Positions 8,221 through 16,479 are shown, counted from the first letter of the stretch. The stretch is DNA of 64,000 nt from Limiplasma sp034927815 (GCA_034927815.1 JAYFPK010000015.1:1-64000), one strand, 5' to 3'. Notes: generated from the letters alone by a model not told the origin. Numbers and translations are program-made.

Positions 8221-9132
8221 CTATTCCAAATAAGATTTGCGCACCGCGCGGTTGGCCAGGGCGCTGACGATCAGAATCAGCAAAAACCAAAGGGTTGCCA
8301 TTGCGCTTGGATATCCCCGCTCGATCACGTCCCAGTTGAAGGCGCGGCGCACCGTATACGTGGCGACGGTTTCCGTGGCCCAGGCCGGGCCGCCCTTGGT
8401 GGTCACATAAATCAGGTCGTATACCTTCATTTTGCCGATAAAGCAGAGGATCATGGCGTTGAGAATCACGGGCCTGATGATGGGGATGATCACATGAAAC
8501 ACGCTGCGCCAATAGGAGGCCCCGTCAATACGGGCCGCTTCCAGCACATCCTCGGAGACGGTGGAAACCGCGGAAAGCAGCAGGATCATGTTAAAGCCGG
8601 TCCAAATCCAGGTGGTCACAAAAATCAGCGCAGGCAAGGCCGTATCGGGCTTCCCCAGCCAGGCGCGGGTCAGGCTGTGCAGCCCCGCGTTGGACAGGAT
8701 CTGGTTCAGCAGCCCCCATTCGGAGTTAAAAATCCATGCCCAAATGATACCCACCACCACCTGGGGCAGCAAGACCGGGGCAAACCAGGCGGCGCGGAAA
8801 AACCCGCTTCCCCGCAGCCTGGACTTCAAAGCCAGCGCCAGCATCAGCCCCATGGGAATCTCCAGACACGGGGAGACAATGGCCCAGATGACGGTGTTGC
8901 CCGCGGCCTTGAGAAAAACCTGGTCCCGCAGGATCTCCCTGAAATTCGCCAGCCCCAGAAACTGCGTGGCAACGCCGCCGCGCACTACATCCACCTTCAT
9001 CAGGGAGTAGACAATGCTGGTGCATACCGGCTTGATGATGAACAGAATGTAGAAAAGCAGCATGGGAAAGATCAGAACGCAGGTCGCAACCACGCGGTCC
9101 CGGTCCCAGCGGCGGTGATGAAGCCTCTCCAT
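8221..9132 (-). CDS. Sugar ABC importer permease, MalF type
   Basis: A 303-residue permease with about six membrane segments, the first at about 15-38. The EAA loop reads EAARIDGASYWRSVF, followed by HVIIPIIRP. GAGGAGG sits about 7 bases before the ATG. It lies 116 bases after the binding-protein gene, a gap filled by two hairpins, and 13 bases before the MalG-type gene. Together they form the channel of a CUT1-type importer. Confidence 0.9.
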   Translation of the reverse strand: MERLHHRRWDRDRVVATCVLIFPMLLFYILFIIKPVCTSIVYSLMKVDVVRGGVATQFLGLANFREILRDQVFLKAAGNTVIWAIVSPCLEIPMGLMLALALKSRLRGSGFFRAAWFAPVLLPQVVVGIIWAWIFNSEWGLLNQILSNAGLHSLTRAWLGKPDTALPALIFVTTWIWTGFNMILLLSAVSTVSEDVLEAARIDGASYWRSVFHVIIPIIRPVILNAMILCFIGKMKVYDLIYVTTKGGPAWATETVATYTVRRAFNWDVIERGYPSAMATLWFLLILIVSALANRAVRKSYLE

Positions 9133-9163
9133 CTCATATCCTCCTCACAGCGATTGCGGGCTT

Positions 9164-9236
9164 GCGCGGCGGCAAGCGAAGTGTGTCCCGGCCTGCCGCC
9201 GCGCGCGTTGCGCGATGCCACGATGGGGCTGGCATC
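9164..9236 (-). promoter_or_regulatory. Two hairpins between binding protein and permease genes
   Basis: GCGCGGCGGCA (9164-9174) pairs with TGCCGCCGCGC (9194-9204). GATGCCA (9214-9220) pairs with TGGCATC (9230-9236). Neither has a U run on the minus strand. They probably slow 3' decay of the binding-protein message or partly attenuate the permease genes. Confidence 0.5.
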
Positions 9237-9248
9237 CGGCCTGCGCCC

Positions 9249-10526
9249 TTATGGGGCGACCTTGGCCCGGGCCTCCTCAAGGTTGGCAATCAAATCGTCC
9301 ACGGAGATTTCACCGATGACCAGGAGTGTAGTCATGTTTTCATAGGCGTTGAGGTATTCGCGGTCCATGCCCAGCGTCAGGGGGCCGGGCACCAGGGTCA
9401 AGGTATCCAGCACCTGGTTGAGGTCCTTCAGATATTGGTTGTCCGCGGGGGCGGAGCCGCCCTTGATGCCGGTTTGCCCCATGACCTTGCTCATCCACAG
9501 GCTGGCCATCTCCGGAGTACCCATCTCCGCCAGCAATTCCGCCGCCTTTTCGGGGTATGCGCTGTCCACGTTCACCCCGTAGCTGCCGCCCACCTGGAGG
9601 TAGTTCACCTGGTTTGCCGGTCCCCCTTCAAAGGTGGGCATGTCCATGATGCCCAGGGGGAAATCCTCCGCCATGCCGCCGCTTTCCACAGGCACAAAGG
9701 CCCGGCCCGCAAAGAAGGTCTTCATGGGGAACATGCCGTACTCGCCGCTGAAGAAGATGCCATGGCTCTCCCCCAGCTTGATGGAGCCTACCCCCTCGGG
9801 GTAATAGCCCGCCTTGACCAGGCCGTCCACAAACTCCAAGGCTTTTCGCACATCCGGGTCCGTCCAGGCGGTTTCGCCCGTGCGCAGCTTGTCCCATTTT
9901 TCAACGCCCAGGGTCCGGAGCAAGGCGACGTCAATGACGATAGAGGCGCACCAGGTACGGTCCATGGTGCCTGCCGCCAGGCCGCCAAAGCCCGCTTCCT
10001 TGATTTTCCCCAGGGCACCCGCAAAGGCGGCGGTGTCAAAAGCCGTCTGGTCCGTGGGCAGCCCCGCTTTTTCAAAGACGCCCTTGTTGATGTACATCAG
10101 CGGCGTATAGGCTTCCACCGGGAGCAGGTAGATCTGCCCGTCCCGCTGCGCGAAGCCCATGGCGCCATCGGCAATGGAATCTCCCAGGTAAGGGGTCAAA
10201 TCGAGCATATAGCCCGCGTCAAAAAAGTTGGGAAACGCCCCGGTGATCACAGGCTCCAGATAGAAGATATCCGGGCCTTCTCCGGCAGGCATTGCCGCGT
10301 TCAGCGCCGTGATCAGGGCATCCTTTTGCTGCCAGTTGATCTCCACCTTGAAATCGGGGTTCTTAGCCAGGAAATGGTCTACCGCCGTCTGGACAAATTC
10401 CTTCTTGTTGGTCTCGTCCGCCCAGTGGCTCCAGATCACCAGGGTTTTATCCTCCGCCTGCGCCAACGGTACCATCAGCAAGAGGATCAGTAATGCGGCG
10501 ATGCATAGCGACAGCTTCCTTTTCAT
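9249..10526 (-). CDS. Sugar ABC importer binding protein
   Basis: A 425-residue family 1 extracellular solute-binding protein. The signal peptide is visible (positive MKRK, hydrophobic core to about residue 20, then AQA before ED), which predicts cleavage by signal peptidase I. There is no lipobox Cys, unlike most Gram-positive binding proteins. The mature part has the usual two-lobe layout. AAGGAGGG precedes the ATG. It follows the transketolase C-terminal gene by 20 bases and leads into two hairpins and two permeases. The ligand is unknown. Confidence 0.88.
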   Translation of the reverse strand: MKRKLSLCIAALLILLLMVPLAQAEDKTLVIWSHWADETNKKEFVQTAVDHFLAKNPDFKVEINWQQKDALITALNAAMPAGEGPDIFYLEPVITGAFPNFFDAGYMLDLTPYLGDSIADGAMGFAQRDGQIYLLPVEAYTPLMYINKGVFEKAGLPTDQTAFDTAAFAGALGKIKEAGFGGLAAGTMDRTWCASIVIDVALLRTLGVEKWDKLRTGETAWTDPDVRKALEFVDGLVKAGYYPEGVGSIKLGESHGIFFSGEYGMFPMKTFFAGRAFVPVESGGMAEDFPLGIMDMPTFEGGPANQVNYLQVGGSYGVNVDSAYPEKAAELLAEMGTPEMASLWMSKVMGQTGIKGGSAPADNQYLKDLNQVLDTLTLVPGPLTLGMDREYLNAYENMTTLLVIGEISVDDLIANLEEARAKVAP

Positions 10527-10546
10527 GGGTGTCCCTCCTTAGCTAT

Positions 10547-11494
10547 TTATTTTTTGCCTATCAAGGCAATAGCTCGTTGTTGTACGCCCCGGGGCGTCAA
10601 CTGGTAATGGGTGAGCAGCGTGCCTAAATCGCAGGACTTGGCGGGCTCGTCCGGCACGCCCATAAAATCCAGCGCCACCGGATAGGAGCGGCAGACGCTC
10701 TCCGCCACCGCGCCTCCGAACCCGCCGATGGTCCTGCCGTTTTCCAGCGTCAGGATGCACCCGGTCCGCTTGGCGGCCTGGCAGAGCAACCCATCATCAA
10801 TAGGCTTGATGGAAGGCAGGTGGAGCACCGTGGCCTCATAGCCTTCCTGGCGCAGCAGCTCCGCGGCCTTTAGCGCAATGCCCGTCATCATGCCCGTGGA
10901 GGCAAGGGTCACGTCCTTGCCCGCCCTCATTTCGTAGCCCTTGCCCCAGGCAAATTGGTACTGGTCATCAAACAGCACGGGCAACTCCGCCTTGGGCACA
11001 CGAAAATAGGCAGGTCCCGCTTCTTCCGCCATGGTGAACATCATGCTGGCCAATTCCCGGTTGTCCCCCGCGTCCGCCACCTTGATATGGGGCAGCGCGC
11101 GGATGGCCGCCACATCGTCGCACACGTTATGGGAAGGGCCGCACTCGGTGGCCGTGAGCCCGGGATAGGCTCCCGGTATTTTCACCGTAAGCCGCTGGCA
11201 GCAGATGTTCATAAACAGGGGGTCCAGCGCCTTGCGCGTGGCAAACGCGGCAAAGGTGGAGGGAAAGGTGACATAGCCCAGGTAGGCCATGCCCGCGGCG
11301 ATGGAAAACATGTTGGCCTCGGCGATGCCGCATTGGATAAAGCGCTCCGGAAAGCGGGCCTTGAACAGGTGGGTGCAGGTGGATGTATTCAAATCCGCGT
11401 CCAGCACCACCACCCGGGGGTTGCGCTCTCCCAGGGCCACCAAAGTTTCCCCATAGACCTCCCGAAGGTTTTTCCGGTCAAATTTCATGTGCAT
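10547..11494 (-). CDS. Transketolase, C-terminal subunit
   Basis: A 315-residue protein holding the pyrimidine-binding and C-terminal domains of transketolase. CGIAEANMFSIAAGMA carries the Glu that activates thiamine diphosphate; a helix-rich C-terminal domain follows (about 190-315). It must work with the N-terminal subunit encoded directly upstream: that gene's TGA is followed at once by this ATG, with GGAGGGGGAG as ribosome site. An alternative ATG is two codons in. Split transketolases often act on unusual sugars (for example apulose 4-phosphate or sulfofructose phosphate routes), so this pair is probably a pathway enzyme, not the housekeeping one. Confidence 0.88.
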   Translation of the reverse strand: MHMKFDRKNLREVYGETLVALGERNPRVVVLDADLNTSTCTHLFKARFPERFIQCGIAEANMFSIAAGMAYLGYVTFPSTFAAFATRKALDPLFMNICCQRLTVKIPGAYPGLTATECGPSHNVCDDVAAIRALPHIKVADAGDNRELASMMFTMAEEAGPAYFRVPKAELPVLFDDQYQFAWGKGYEMRAGKDVTLASTGMMTGIALKAAELLRQEGYEATVLHLPSIKPIDDGLLCQAAKRTGCILTLENGRTIGGFGGAVAESVCRSYPVALDFMGVPDEPAKSCDLGTLLTHYQLTPRGVQQRAIALIGKK

Positions 11495-12409
11495 TCACTC
11501 CCCCTCCACAACGTCCTGCAGCGAAAGCGTCTTTCGCACGGGCTTGTCAATGGGCCGGTATGGGCGGCCCCAGCGCTGCGCCAATTCCGCCAGGAACTCG
11601 TTTGCCTTTTCCACGCCGGGCGCATGGGTGTGCCATTTGTAATTGAACTCGCACTGGGCGATGCCCCGGCCCTTCACCGTATGGGCGATGAGGCAGACGG
11701 GCCTTCCCGTGACGCAGATATACTTGCTCTGGTGCAGCGCCTGGTAAAGCTCGCCCACGTCATGGCCGTCGGCTTCCAGCACGGTCCAGCCAAAGCTGCG
11801 AAAGCGCTCCGCCAGCGGTTCCACCGTCATTTCATTGTATACGAAGCCCTTGGCCATCACCTTGTTGTAATCCACAATGGCAATCAGGTTGTCCAGCCGG
11901 TATTGGGACGCGCTCATGGCGGCTTCCCAAATCCCGCCCTCGGAGAGCTCCCCGTCCCCCAGGATGCAATAAACCCGCTGGCTGAAACGCTCCTGCTTTT
12001 TCAGCGCCAAGGCCACCCCTACGCTGTAGGACAGGCCGATGCCCAAGGATCCGCCGCTGGCCTCGATCCCCGGCGTATGAACCTGGTCCAGATGCCCCTC
12101 CAGCCCCTGGATGGAGCAATAGCCGTCCAGCTCCTCCCGGGTCAATATCCCCTTTACCGCAAGGGCCGCATACAGCGCCGGGGAGGAATGGGCCTTGGAG
12201 AGGATGATATAATCCCGCAGGGGGTCTTTGGGGTTCTTGGGGTCCAGCGTGGCAAAGCCGCCGTATAGCACCGCCAAAATCTCCGCCAGGGAGAGCGAGC
12301 CGCCCAGGTGCCCCCACTTTCCGATACAGATCATCCGAATAGCCAAATCCCGAATGTGATAGGCGTTTTCCTCCATGTCCGCAATCTGCGACGGCAAAAG
12401 TCGTACCAT
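11495..12409 (-). CDS. Transketolase, N-terminal subunit
   Basis: A 304-residue protein matching the thiamine-diphosphate-binding domain of transketolase. GDGELSEG (151-158) starts the diphosphate/magnesium motif, which ends at Asn182 (IVDYN). Conserved His-bearing stretches GHLGGSLS (33-40) and SKAHSSPALY (71-80) are present. It forms one enzyme with the next gene, moving a two-carbon unit from a ketose to an aldose. AAGGAG lies 9-10 bases before the ATG. The racemase-like gene ends 15 bases upstream. Substrate unknown. Confidence 0.9.
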   Translation of the reverse strand: MVRLLPSQIADMEENAYHIRDLAIRMICIGKWGHLGGSLSLAEILAVLYGGFATLDPKNPKDPLRDYIILSKAHSSPALYAALAVKGILTREELDGYCSIQGLEGHLDQVHTPGIEASGGSLGIGLSYSVGVALALKKQERFSQRVYCILGDGELSEGGIWEAAMSASQYRLDNLIAIVDYNKVMAKGFVYNEMTVEPLAERFRSFGWTVLEADGHDVGELYQALHQSKYICVTGRPVCLIAHTVKGRGIAQCEFNYKWHTHAPGVEKANEFLAELAQRWGRPYRPIDKPVRKTLSLQDVVEGE

Positions 12410-12424
12410 ATCCGCCTTCTCCTT

Positions 12425-13243
12425 TCACTGCTCCTGCGCCTTGAATATCTCCCGGATCCGCCTAAAGCCCTCCACCCCGCTGCAGAGCACGGGTATGCCA
12501 AATTCCGCCTGGGGGTCGGTATGCTCCATGCAAAACAGGCTCATGGAAAGCTGGGCCAGCACCACGCAATCGATGCGTTCCTCCTGCCGGGCCTTGGCAA
12601 TCTCATGGGCGATCAAAGCGTTGTGCGCCTCCAGCTCCCCGCGGCTCAACCGCTCAAAAGCCTCTTCCACCAGCGCCCCCCGGTAGGTGAGGCCCTGGGC
12701 CTTGCCAAGCCGCCGGGCGGTTTCCTCCAGCAAGAGGCGGGTGCTCTTTACGGTGGGCCCGTGGGTTGCCACAATCAGAATGTTTCCGCCAATGTCCACG
12801 GCCTTTTCCATCATGGGCATATCAATCTGGATGACCGGTACCCCGTACTCCGCAACAGCCGCTTGTACCTGGGGCAAAGCCCGGTTCATGGTGGAGCAGG
12901 TCAACAAAATGGCGTCCGGCTTGTACAGCTGGCACAGGTCCCGGGCGTAGGCGCAGGTCTTGGTAATGTTCTCCTGGGGCGGGCACGGAAGGCCCTGGTG
13001 GTAGGCCCGCATGAAGTTAAGCTGCTGGGCCTCGTTGCCTATGTTGACCAGCTTCACCCCTGGGAGGATTTCATTGCCAAAATAGGTGCTCCACAGCGTA
13101 ATCCAGCTGGAGCCGTTCACCAGACCCAGCTTCTTGCCCCGCAGGCCGTCCTCCCGGGCTTCCTCAAAATCCAAAGAGCTTACGCCGGTAAGGGTAATAT
13201 AACTACGGAATAATGCCATCACTTGTTCCCTTGGTATACGCAT
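12425..13243 (-). CDS. Asp/Glu/hydantoin racemase-superfamily protein
   Basis: A 272-residue protein, first gene of the operon. LLTCSTMNRALP carries the first catalytic-type Cys (Cys116); at the matching place in the second half the sequence reads IDCVVLAQLSMS, which is not the usual second Cys loop. The superfamily includes racemases, maleate isomerase and decarboxylases, all acting next to a carboxylate, so the substrate here is probably a hydroxy or keto acid of the same pathway (inference). AAGGAG about 10 bases before the ATG at 13243 selects that start over 13282. The operator at 13290-13303 lies about 50 bases upstream. Confidence 0.75.
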   Translation of the reverse strand: MRIPREQVMALFRSYITLTGVSSLDFEEAREDGLRGKKLGLVNGSSWITLWSTYFGNEILPGVKLVNIGNEAQQLNFMRAYHQGLPCPPQENITKTCAYARDLCQLYKPDAILLTCSTMNRALPQVQAAVAEYGVPVIQIDMPMMEKAVDIGGNILIVATHGPTVKSTRLLLEETARRLGKAQGLTYRGALVEEAFERLSRGELEAHNALIAHEIAKARQEERIDCVVLAQLSMSLFCMEHTDPQAEFGIPVLCSGVEGFRRIREIFKAQEQ

Positions 13244-13289
13244 GCCAGCCGACACTCCTTTGCATTCCGCCGCCCCGGGCAATTCAATA

Positions 13290-13303
13290 TGTTCACGTTA
13301 ACA
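13290..13303. promoter_or_regulatory. LacI-family operator before the acid-sugar operon
   Basis: TGTTCACGTTAACA is a near-perfect palindrome with one mismatched pair and centres on the CG typical of LacI-family sites. It matches 11 of 12 bases of the palindrome found in the promoter of the lacI-like gene at 14386-14397, so the same regulator very likely binds both. Confidence 0.75.
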
Positions 13304-13343
13304 CAACGCCGAAAATACGCCCTTCCCTTTGAACCGCAAGGGT

Positions 13344-14360
13344 TCAGGCACCTTCCTCCAGCCGCCTTACGGATTGCCTCAGCACCAGGTCGGGCTGCAT
13401 GACCAATTTCTGGGGGTCCGCCCGGTTCTCCACCGCGTCCACGATCAACCTGGCCGCGTGCTCCCCCATGGAGCGGCGGTGCTTGCGCACCGTGGTCAGG
13501 GGCGGTTGGATAAACTGGCAATACTCCTGGTTATCATACCCGATCACGGAAAGATCCCGGGGGATGGAGAGGCCCAATTCGTTCACCGCCCGGTACGCTC
13601 CCAGGGCCATGGCGTCATTGGCGGCAAAGATGGCGGTGATTTCCGGGCGCTGCGCGAGCAGCAGCTTCGTTTGCTCATAGCTGGTCTCATTATCGAAGTT
13701 GGCCACCCGGCAGTACTCCGGCCGCAAGGGAAGGCCGTAGCGGCTCAGCGCCTTTTCATAGCCGCATTGGCGCTCCATGCTGGTAGAAAAGCGGGGGGTC
13801 CCTTGCAAGAAGCCGATATTGCGGTGGCCGTTTTGAATCAGGTGCTCCACCGCGCAGTAAGCGCCGTTGCAGTCATCCGTCACCACGTACCCCACGCCCG
13901 GAATATCGATGCGCTGGTTCACCAGCACAATGGGCACGTTCAGGCGCTGTATGCGCTTGCGAATGGCGCTATCCCTTTCCACGGACACAATCAGCAGCCC
14001 ATCCACCTGTCCTTTTGCCAGCATGCTTTCCGGCGCCACGTTCTTCTTTCCGTTGACCTGGTCAAAAAACAGCGCAGTGCCATATCCATTTTGATTGAGC
14101 ACAAAAGACATGCCCTCCAGAATGGGCGGCAAAAAATCATGGGGAAACTGGCTGAGGTCATACATCACCAGCATGCCGATGACGTTGGTTCTTCCCGAAA
14201 TCAAGGCCCGGGCGGAAGCGGAGGGCACGAAGTTGTTCTCTTCAATGACCCGGAGCACCCTCTCCCGCGTCTCCGGGCTCACATAGCCTGTCCCGTTGAT
14301 CACGCGGGACACCGTCATGTGGGATACCTCCGCCAACCTGGCGATATCCTTTAGCGTCAC
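13344..14360 (-). CDS. LacI family transcriptional regulator
   Basis: A 338-residue repressor of typical LacI length. The N-terminal helix-turn-helix is clear (TLKDIARLAEVSHMTVSRVING), followed by the hinge (NFVPSASARALISGR) and a periplasmic-binding-protein-like effector domain from about residue 60. GGGGGAG before the GTG at 14360 fixes the start; the longer ATG frame at 14417 begins inside the promoter. It sits just upstream of, and in line with, the operon it probably controls. Its own promoter carries the palindrome, so it is likely autoregulated. The inducer is unknown. Confidence 0.9.
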   Translation of the reverse strand: MTLKDIARLAEVSHMTVSRVINGTGYVSPETRERVLRVIEENNFVPSASARALISGRTNVIGMLVMYDLSQFPHDFLPPILEGMSFVLNQNGYGTALFFDQVNGKKNVAPESMLAKGQVDGLLIVSVERDSAIRKRIQRLNVPIVLVNQRIDIPGVGYVVTDDCNGAYCAVEHLIQNGHRNIGFLQGTPRFSTSMERQCGYEKALSRYGLPLRPEYCRVANFDNETSYEQTKLLLAQRPEITAIFAANDAMALGAYRAVNELGLSIPRDLSVIGYDNQEYCQFIQPPLTTVRKHRRSMGEHAARLIVDAVENRADPQKLVMQPDLVLRQSVRRLEEGA

Positions 14361-14385
14361 CGCTCTCTCCCCCGCCCCTATACAA

Positions 14386-14397
14386 GTTAACGTTAAC
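14386..14397. promoter_or_regulatory. LacI-family operator in the regulator's own promoter
   Basis: GTTAACGTTAAC is a perfect 12-base palindrome placed at about +4 to +16 of the predicted lacI-like transcript. This is the position expected for autorepression. Confidence 0.75.
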
Positions 14398-14407
14398 ACT
14401 TGACGGC

Positions 14408-14436
14408 AGTATACCACGCCTGCCGGGGTTTGTAAA
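14408..14436 (-). promoter_or_regulatory. Promoter of the LacI-type gene
   Basis: Read on the minus strand: TTTACA (14436-14431), exactly 17 bases, TATACT (14413-14408). Both hexamers are one base from consensus. Confidence 0.7.
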
Positions 14437-14526
14437 GTGCCCCGTCAAATTTTTCTATTTTTCAGGAAGTCGCTTTTCCCCCTTTGCACCGTCCGTCTTT
14501 TTTTTAACGAAACCGGAAGATGGCCT

Positions 14527-14554
14527 TTGAACCGGGGACGAAATGTGCTATACT
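14527..14554 (+). promoter_or_regulatory. Promoter of the Fe-S scaffold / GGGtGRT pair
   Basis: TTGAAC (14527-14532), 16 bases, then TGCTATACT with an extended -10 (TATACT at 14549-14554). The transcript should start near 14561. This excludes the upstream in-frame ATGs as normal starts of the next gene. Confidence 0.65.
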
Positions 14555-14607
14555 ACCACCGTATGTCTCCACATGACAGAGAGAGTTGGAACAGGAGGAA
14601 CCAATCT

Positions 14608-15300
14608 CTGCATTACTCCAGAGAAGTGGAAGAAAGGGTATGTGACAAAAATGTCCCTAACCACGGCCCCGCGCCGATCCCCGAAGAGGGCCGGTGGGTG
14701 CAAAGCCGCGAGGTGAAGGACATCAGCGGCCTGACTCACGGGGTGGGCTGGTGCGCTCCCCAGCAGGGCGCTTGCAAGCTGACCCTGAACGTGAAGGAAG
14801 GCATCATTCAGGAGGCGTTGGTGGAGACCATCGGCTGCAGCGGCATGACCCATTCCGCCGCCATGGCCGCCGAGATTTTGCCCGGCAAGACCGTGCTGGA
14901 AGCCCTCAACACCGACCTGGTTTGTGATGCCATCAACACCGCCATGCGGGAATTGTTCCTTCAAATCGCCTATGGCCGTACTCAGAGCGCCTTTTCCGAG
15001 GGCGGCCTGCCCATCGGCGGCGGCCTGGAGGACCTGGGCAAGGGCCTGCGGAGCCAGACCGGCACCATGTACGGCACCCTGAAAAAGGGCGTTCGCTATC
15101 TGGAGATGGCGGAGGGCTACGTCACCAAGCTGGCCCTGGACGCGGACAGCGAGGTCATCGGCTACCAGTTTGTCCACCTGGGCAAGATGATGGAAGCCAT
15201 CAAAAAGGGCGTGGACCCCAAGGAAGCCTATGAGAAGAACCTGGGCACCTACGGCCGTTTTGCCGAGGCTGCCTCCTACATTGATCCCCGCCATCAGTAA
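14608..15300 (+). CDS. NifU/IscU-like Fe-S scaffold protein
   Basis: A protein of about 230 residues related to the NifU N-terminal/IscU scaffold. Candidate cluster ligands are the Cys in GWCAPQQGAC, IGCSGMTHSAAMA and LVCDAINTAM. A C-terminal extension of about 100 residues follows the scaffold core. The start is unusual: AGGAGGAA (14593-14600) is followed 7 bases later by CTG at 14608, and no in-frame ATG or GTG lies in range. Translation from there gives MHYSREVEERVC, which resembles the start of relatives as I remember them. The ATG at 14563 would be almost leaderless. It is cotranscribed with the GGGtGRT gene 27 bases downstream, its usual partner. Confidence 0.75.
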   Translation: MHYSREVEERVCDKNVPNHGPAPIPEEGRWVQSREVKDISGLTHGVGWCAPQQGACKLTLNVKEGIIQEALVETIGCSGMTHSAAMAAEILPGKTVLEALNTDLVCDAINTAMRELFLQIAYGRTQSAFSEGGLPIGGGLEDLGKGLRSQTGTMYGTLKKGVRYLEMAEGYVTKLALDADSEVIGYQFVHLGKMMEAIKKGVDPKEAYEKNLGTYGRFAEAASYIDPRHQ

Positions 15301-15327
15301 GAGCAATTGGATAAGAGGTGAGAAGCA

Positions 15328-16326
15328 ATGGCTACTTTTGAAGGGTACGAGAGAAGAATTCAGAAAATCGAAAAGACGCTGGCGGAGTACGGCTTCCAGG
15401 ACCTGGACTCCATGGCCCAGTTTGTGAAGGACAAGGGCGTGGACGTGGAGGGAATCGTCCGGGGCGTTCAGCCCATCGCTTTTGACAACGCCGTTTGGGC
15501 CTATATGCTGGGCGCGGCCATCGCGCTGAAAAAGGGCGTCAAGACCGCCGCCGAGGCTGCCGAGGCCATCGGAATCGGCCTTCAGGCCTTCTGCATCCCC
15601 GGCTCCGTGGCGGAGCAGCGGGAAGTGGGCCTGGGCCACGGCAACCTGGGCGCGATGCTCCTGCGGGAGGAGACCCAGTGCTTTGCCTTCCTGGCGGGCC
15701 ACGAGAGCTTTGCCGCCGCGGAGGGCGCCATCGGCCTGGCCCGTACCGCCAACAAGGCGCGCAAGCAGCCCCTGCGGGTCATTTTGAACGGCCTGGGCAA
15801 GGACGCCGCCTACATCATCAGCCGGATCAACGGCTTCACCTATGTGCAGACCCAGATGGACTACGCCGCGGGCGAGGTGAAGGTAGTGAAGGAAACCCCC
15901 TTCTCCAACGGCGAAAAGGCCAAGGTCCGCTGCTATGGCTGCGACGACGTCACCGAGGGCGTGGCTGTGCTGCGCCTGGAGAACGTGGACGTGTCCATCA
16001 CCGGCAACAGCACCAACCCCACCCGCTTCCAGCACCCCGTGGCGGGCACCTACAAAAAGTGGGCCATGGAGCACGGCAAGAAGTACTTCTCCGTGGCTTC
16101 CGGCGGCGGCACGGGCCGCACCCTGCACCCGGACAACATGGCGGCGGGCCCGGCCAGCTACGGCATGACCGACACCATGGGCCGCATGCACTCCGACGCC
16201 CAGTTCGCGGGCTCCTCCTCCGTGCCCGCCCACGTGGAAATGATGGGGCTCATCGGCATGGGCAACAACCCCATGGTAGGCGCGACCGTGGCCGTGGCTG
16301 TGGCGGTTGAGGAAGCAAGCAAGTAA
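15328..16326 (+). CDS. GGGtGRT family protein
   Basis: A 332-residue protein of the family named after its motif, seen here as FSVASGGGTGRTLHPDNMAAG near residue 255. Other conserved stretches are SVAEQREVGLGHGNLGAML, FLAGHESFAAAEGAIGLA and the closing MGLIGMGNNPMVGATVAVAV. There is no signal peptide. Its function is not established; it regularly follows a NifU-like scaffold gene, which points to metal-cluster work or a cluster-dependent enzyme. GAGGTGAG precedes the ATG. A strong terminator follows. Confidence 0.85.
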   Translation: MATFEGYERRIQKIEKTLAEYGFQDLDSMAQFVKDKGVDVEGIVRGVQPIAFDNAVWAYMLGAAIALKKGVKTAAEAAEAIGIGLQAFCIPGSVAEQREVGLGHGNLGAMLLREETQCFAFLAGHESFAAAEGAIGLARTANKARKQPLRVILNGLGKDAAYIISRINGFTYVQTQMDYAAGEVKVVKETPFSNGEKAKVRCYGCDDVTEGVAVLRLENVDVSITGNSTNPTRFQHPVAGTYKKWAMEHGKKYFSVASGGGTGRTLHPDNMAAGPASYGMTDTMGRMHSDAQFAGSSSVPAHVEMMGLIGMGNNPMVGATVAVAVAVEEASK

Positions 16327-16342
16327 GGTATTCAGCCATTTT

Positions 16343-16374
16343 GGAGCTTTCGCTTCGGCGGAGGCTCCTTTTTT
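16343..16374 (+). terminator. Intrinsic terminator with UUCG loop
   Basis: GGAGCTTTCGC and GCGGAGGCTCC pair (two G-U pairs) around a TTCG tetraloop, followed directly by TTTTTT. It ends the Fe-S scaffold / GGGtGRT transcript. Confidence 0.85.
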
Positions 16375-16479
16375 CTTGCCCTCCTTTCCCCCGTTTTCAA
16401 CCGTTTTGTCCACGCCTTGTCCACGGGAGGGAATTTCTTCCTATATAGGCTGTCCGCGAGAAATTCCATTTTTGCAGGA

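Noticed and set aside
5928..10493. Plus-strand open frames opposite the acid-sugar kinase and binding protein
   Set aside because: Same GC-rich shadow effect; the minus-strand operon is fully supported by motifs, spacing and operators.
10547..12409. 1-deoxy-D-xylulose-5-phosphate synthase or pyruvate dehydrogenase E1 split in two
   Set aside because: The two-subunit layout, lengths near 305 and 315, and motif spacing fit split transketolase; no lipoyl or isoprenoid genes are nearby.
14548..16413. A 621-codon open frame on the minus strand across the scaffold and GGGtGRT genes
   Set aside because: It is antisense to two clear genes, His/Gly/Ala-rich and without family resemblance. Such frames arise from GC-rich codon bias.
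16401..16425. Two TTGTCCACG copies 11 bases apart as an attachment core
   Set aside because: They are tandem copies at one end only; no matching copy was found near 20325, so an att site is not supported.
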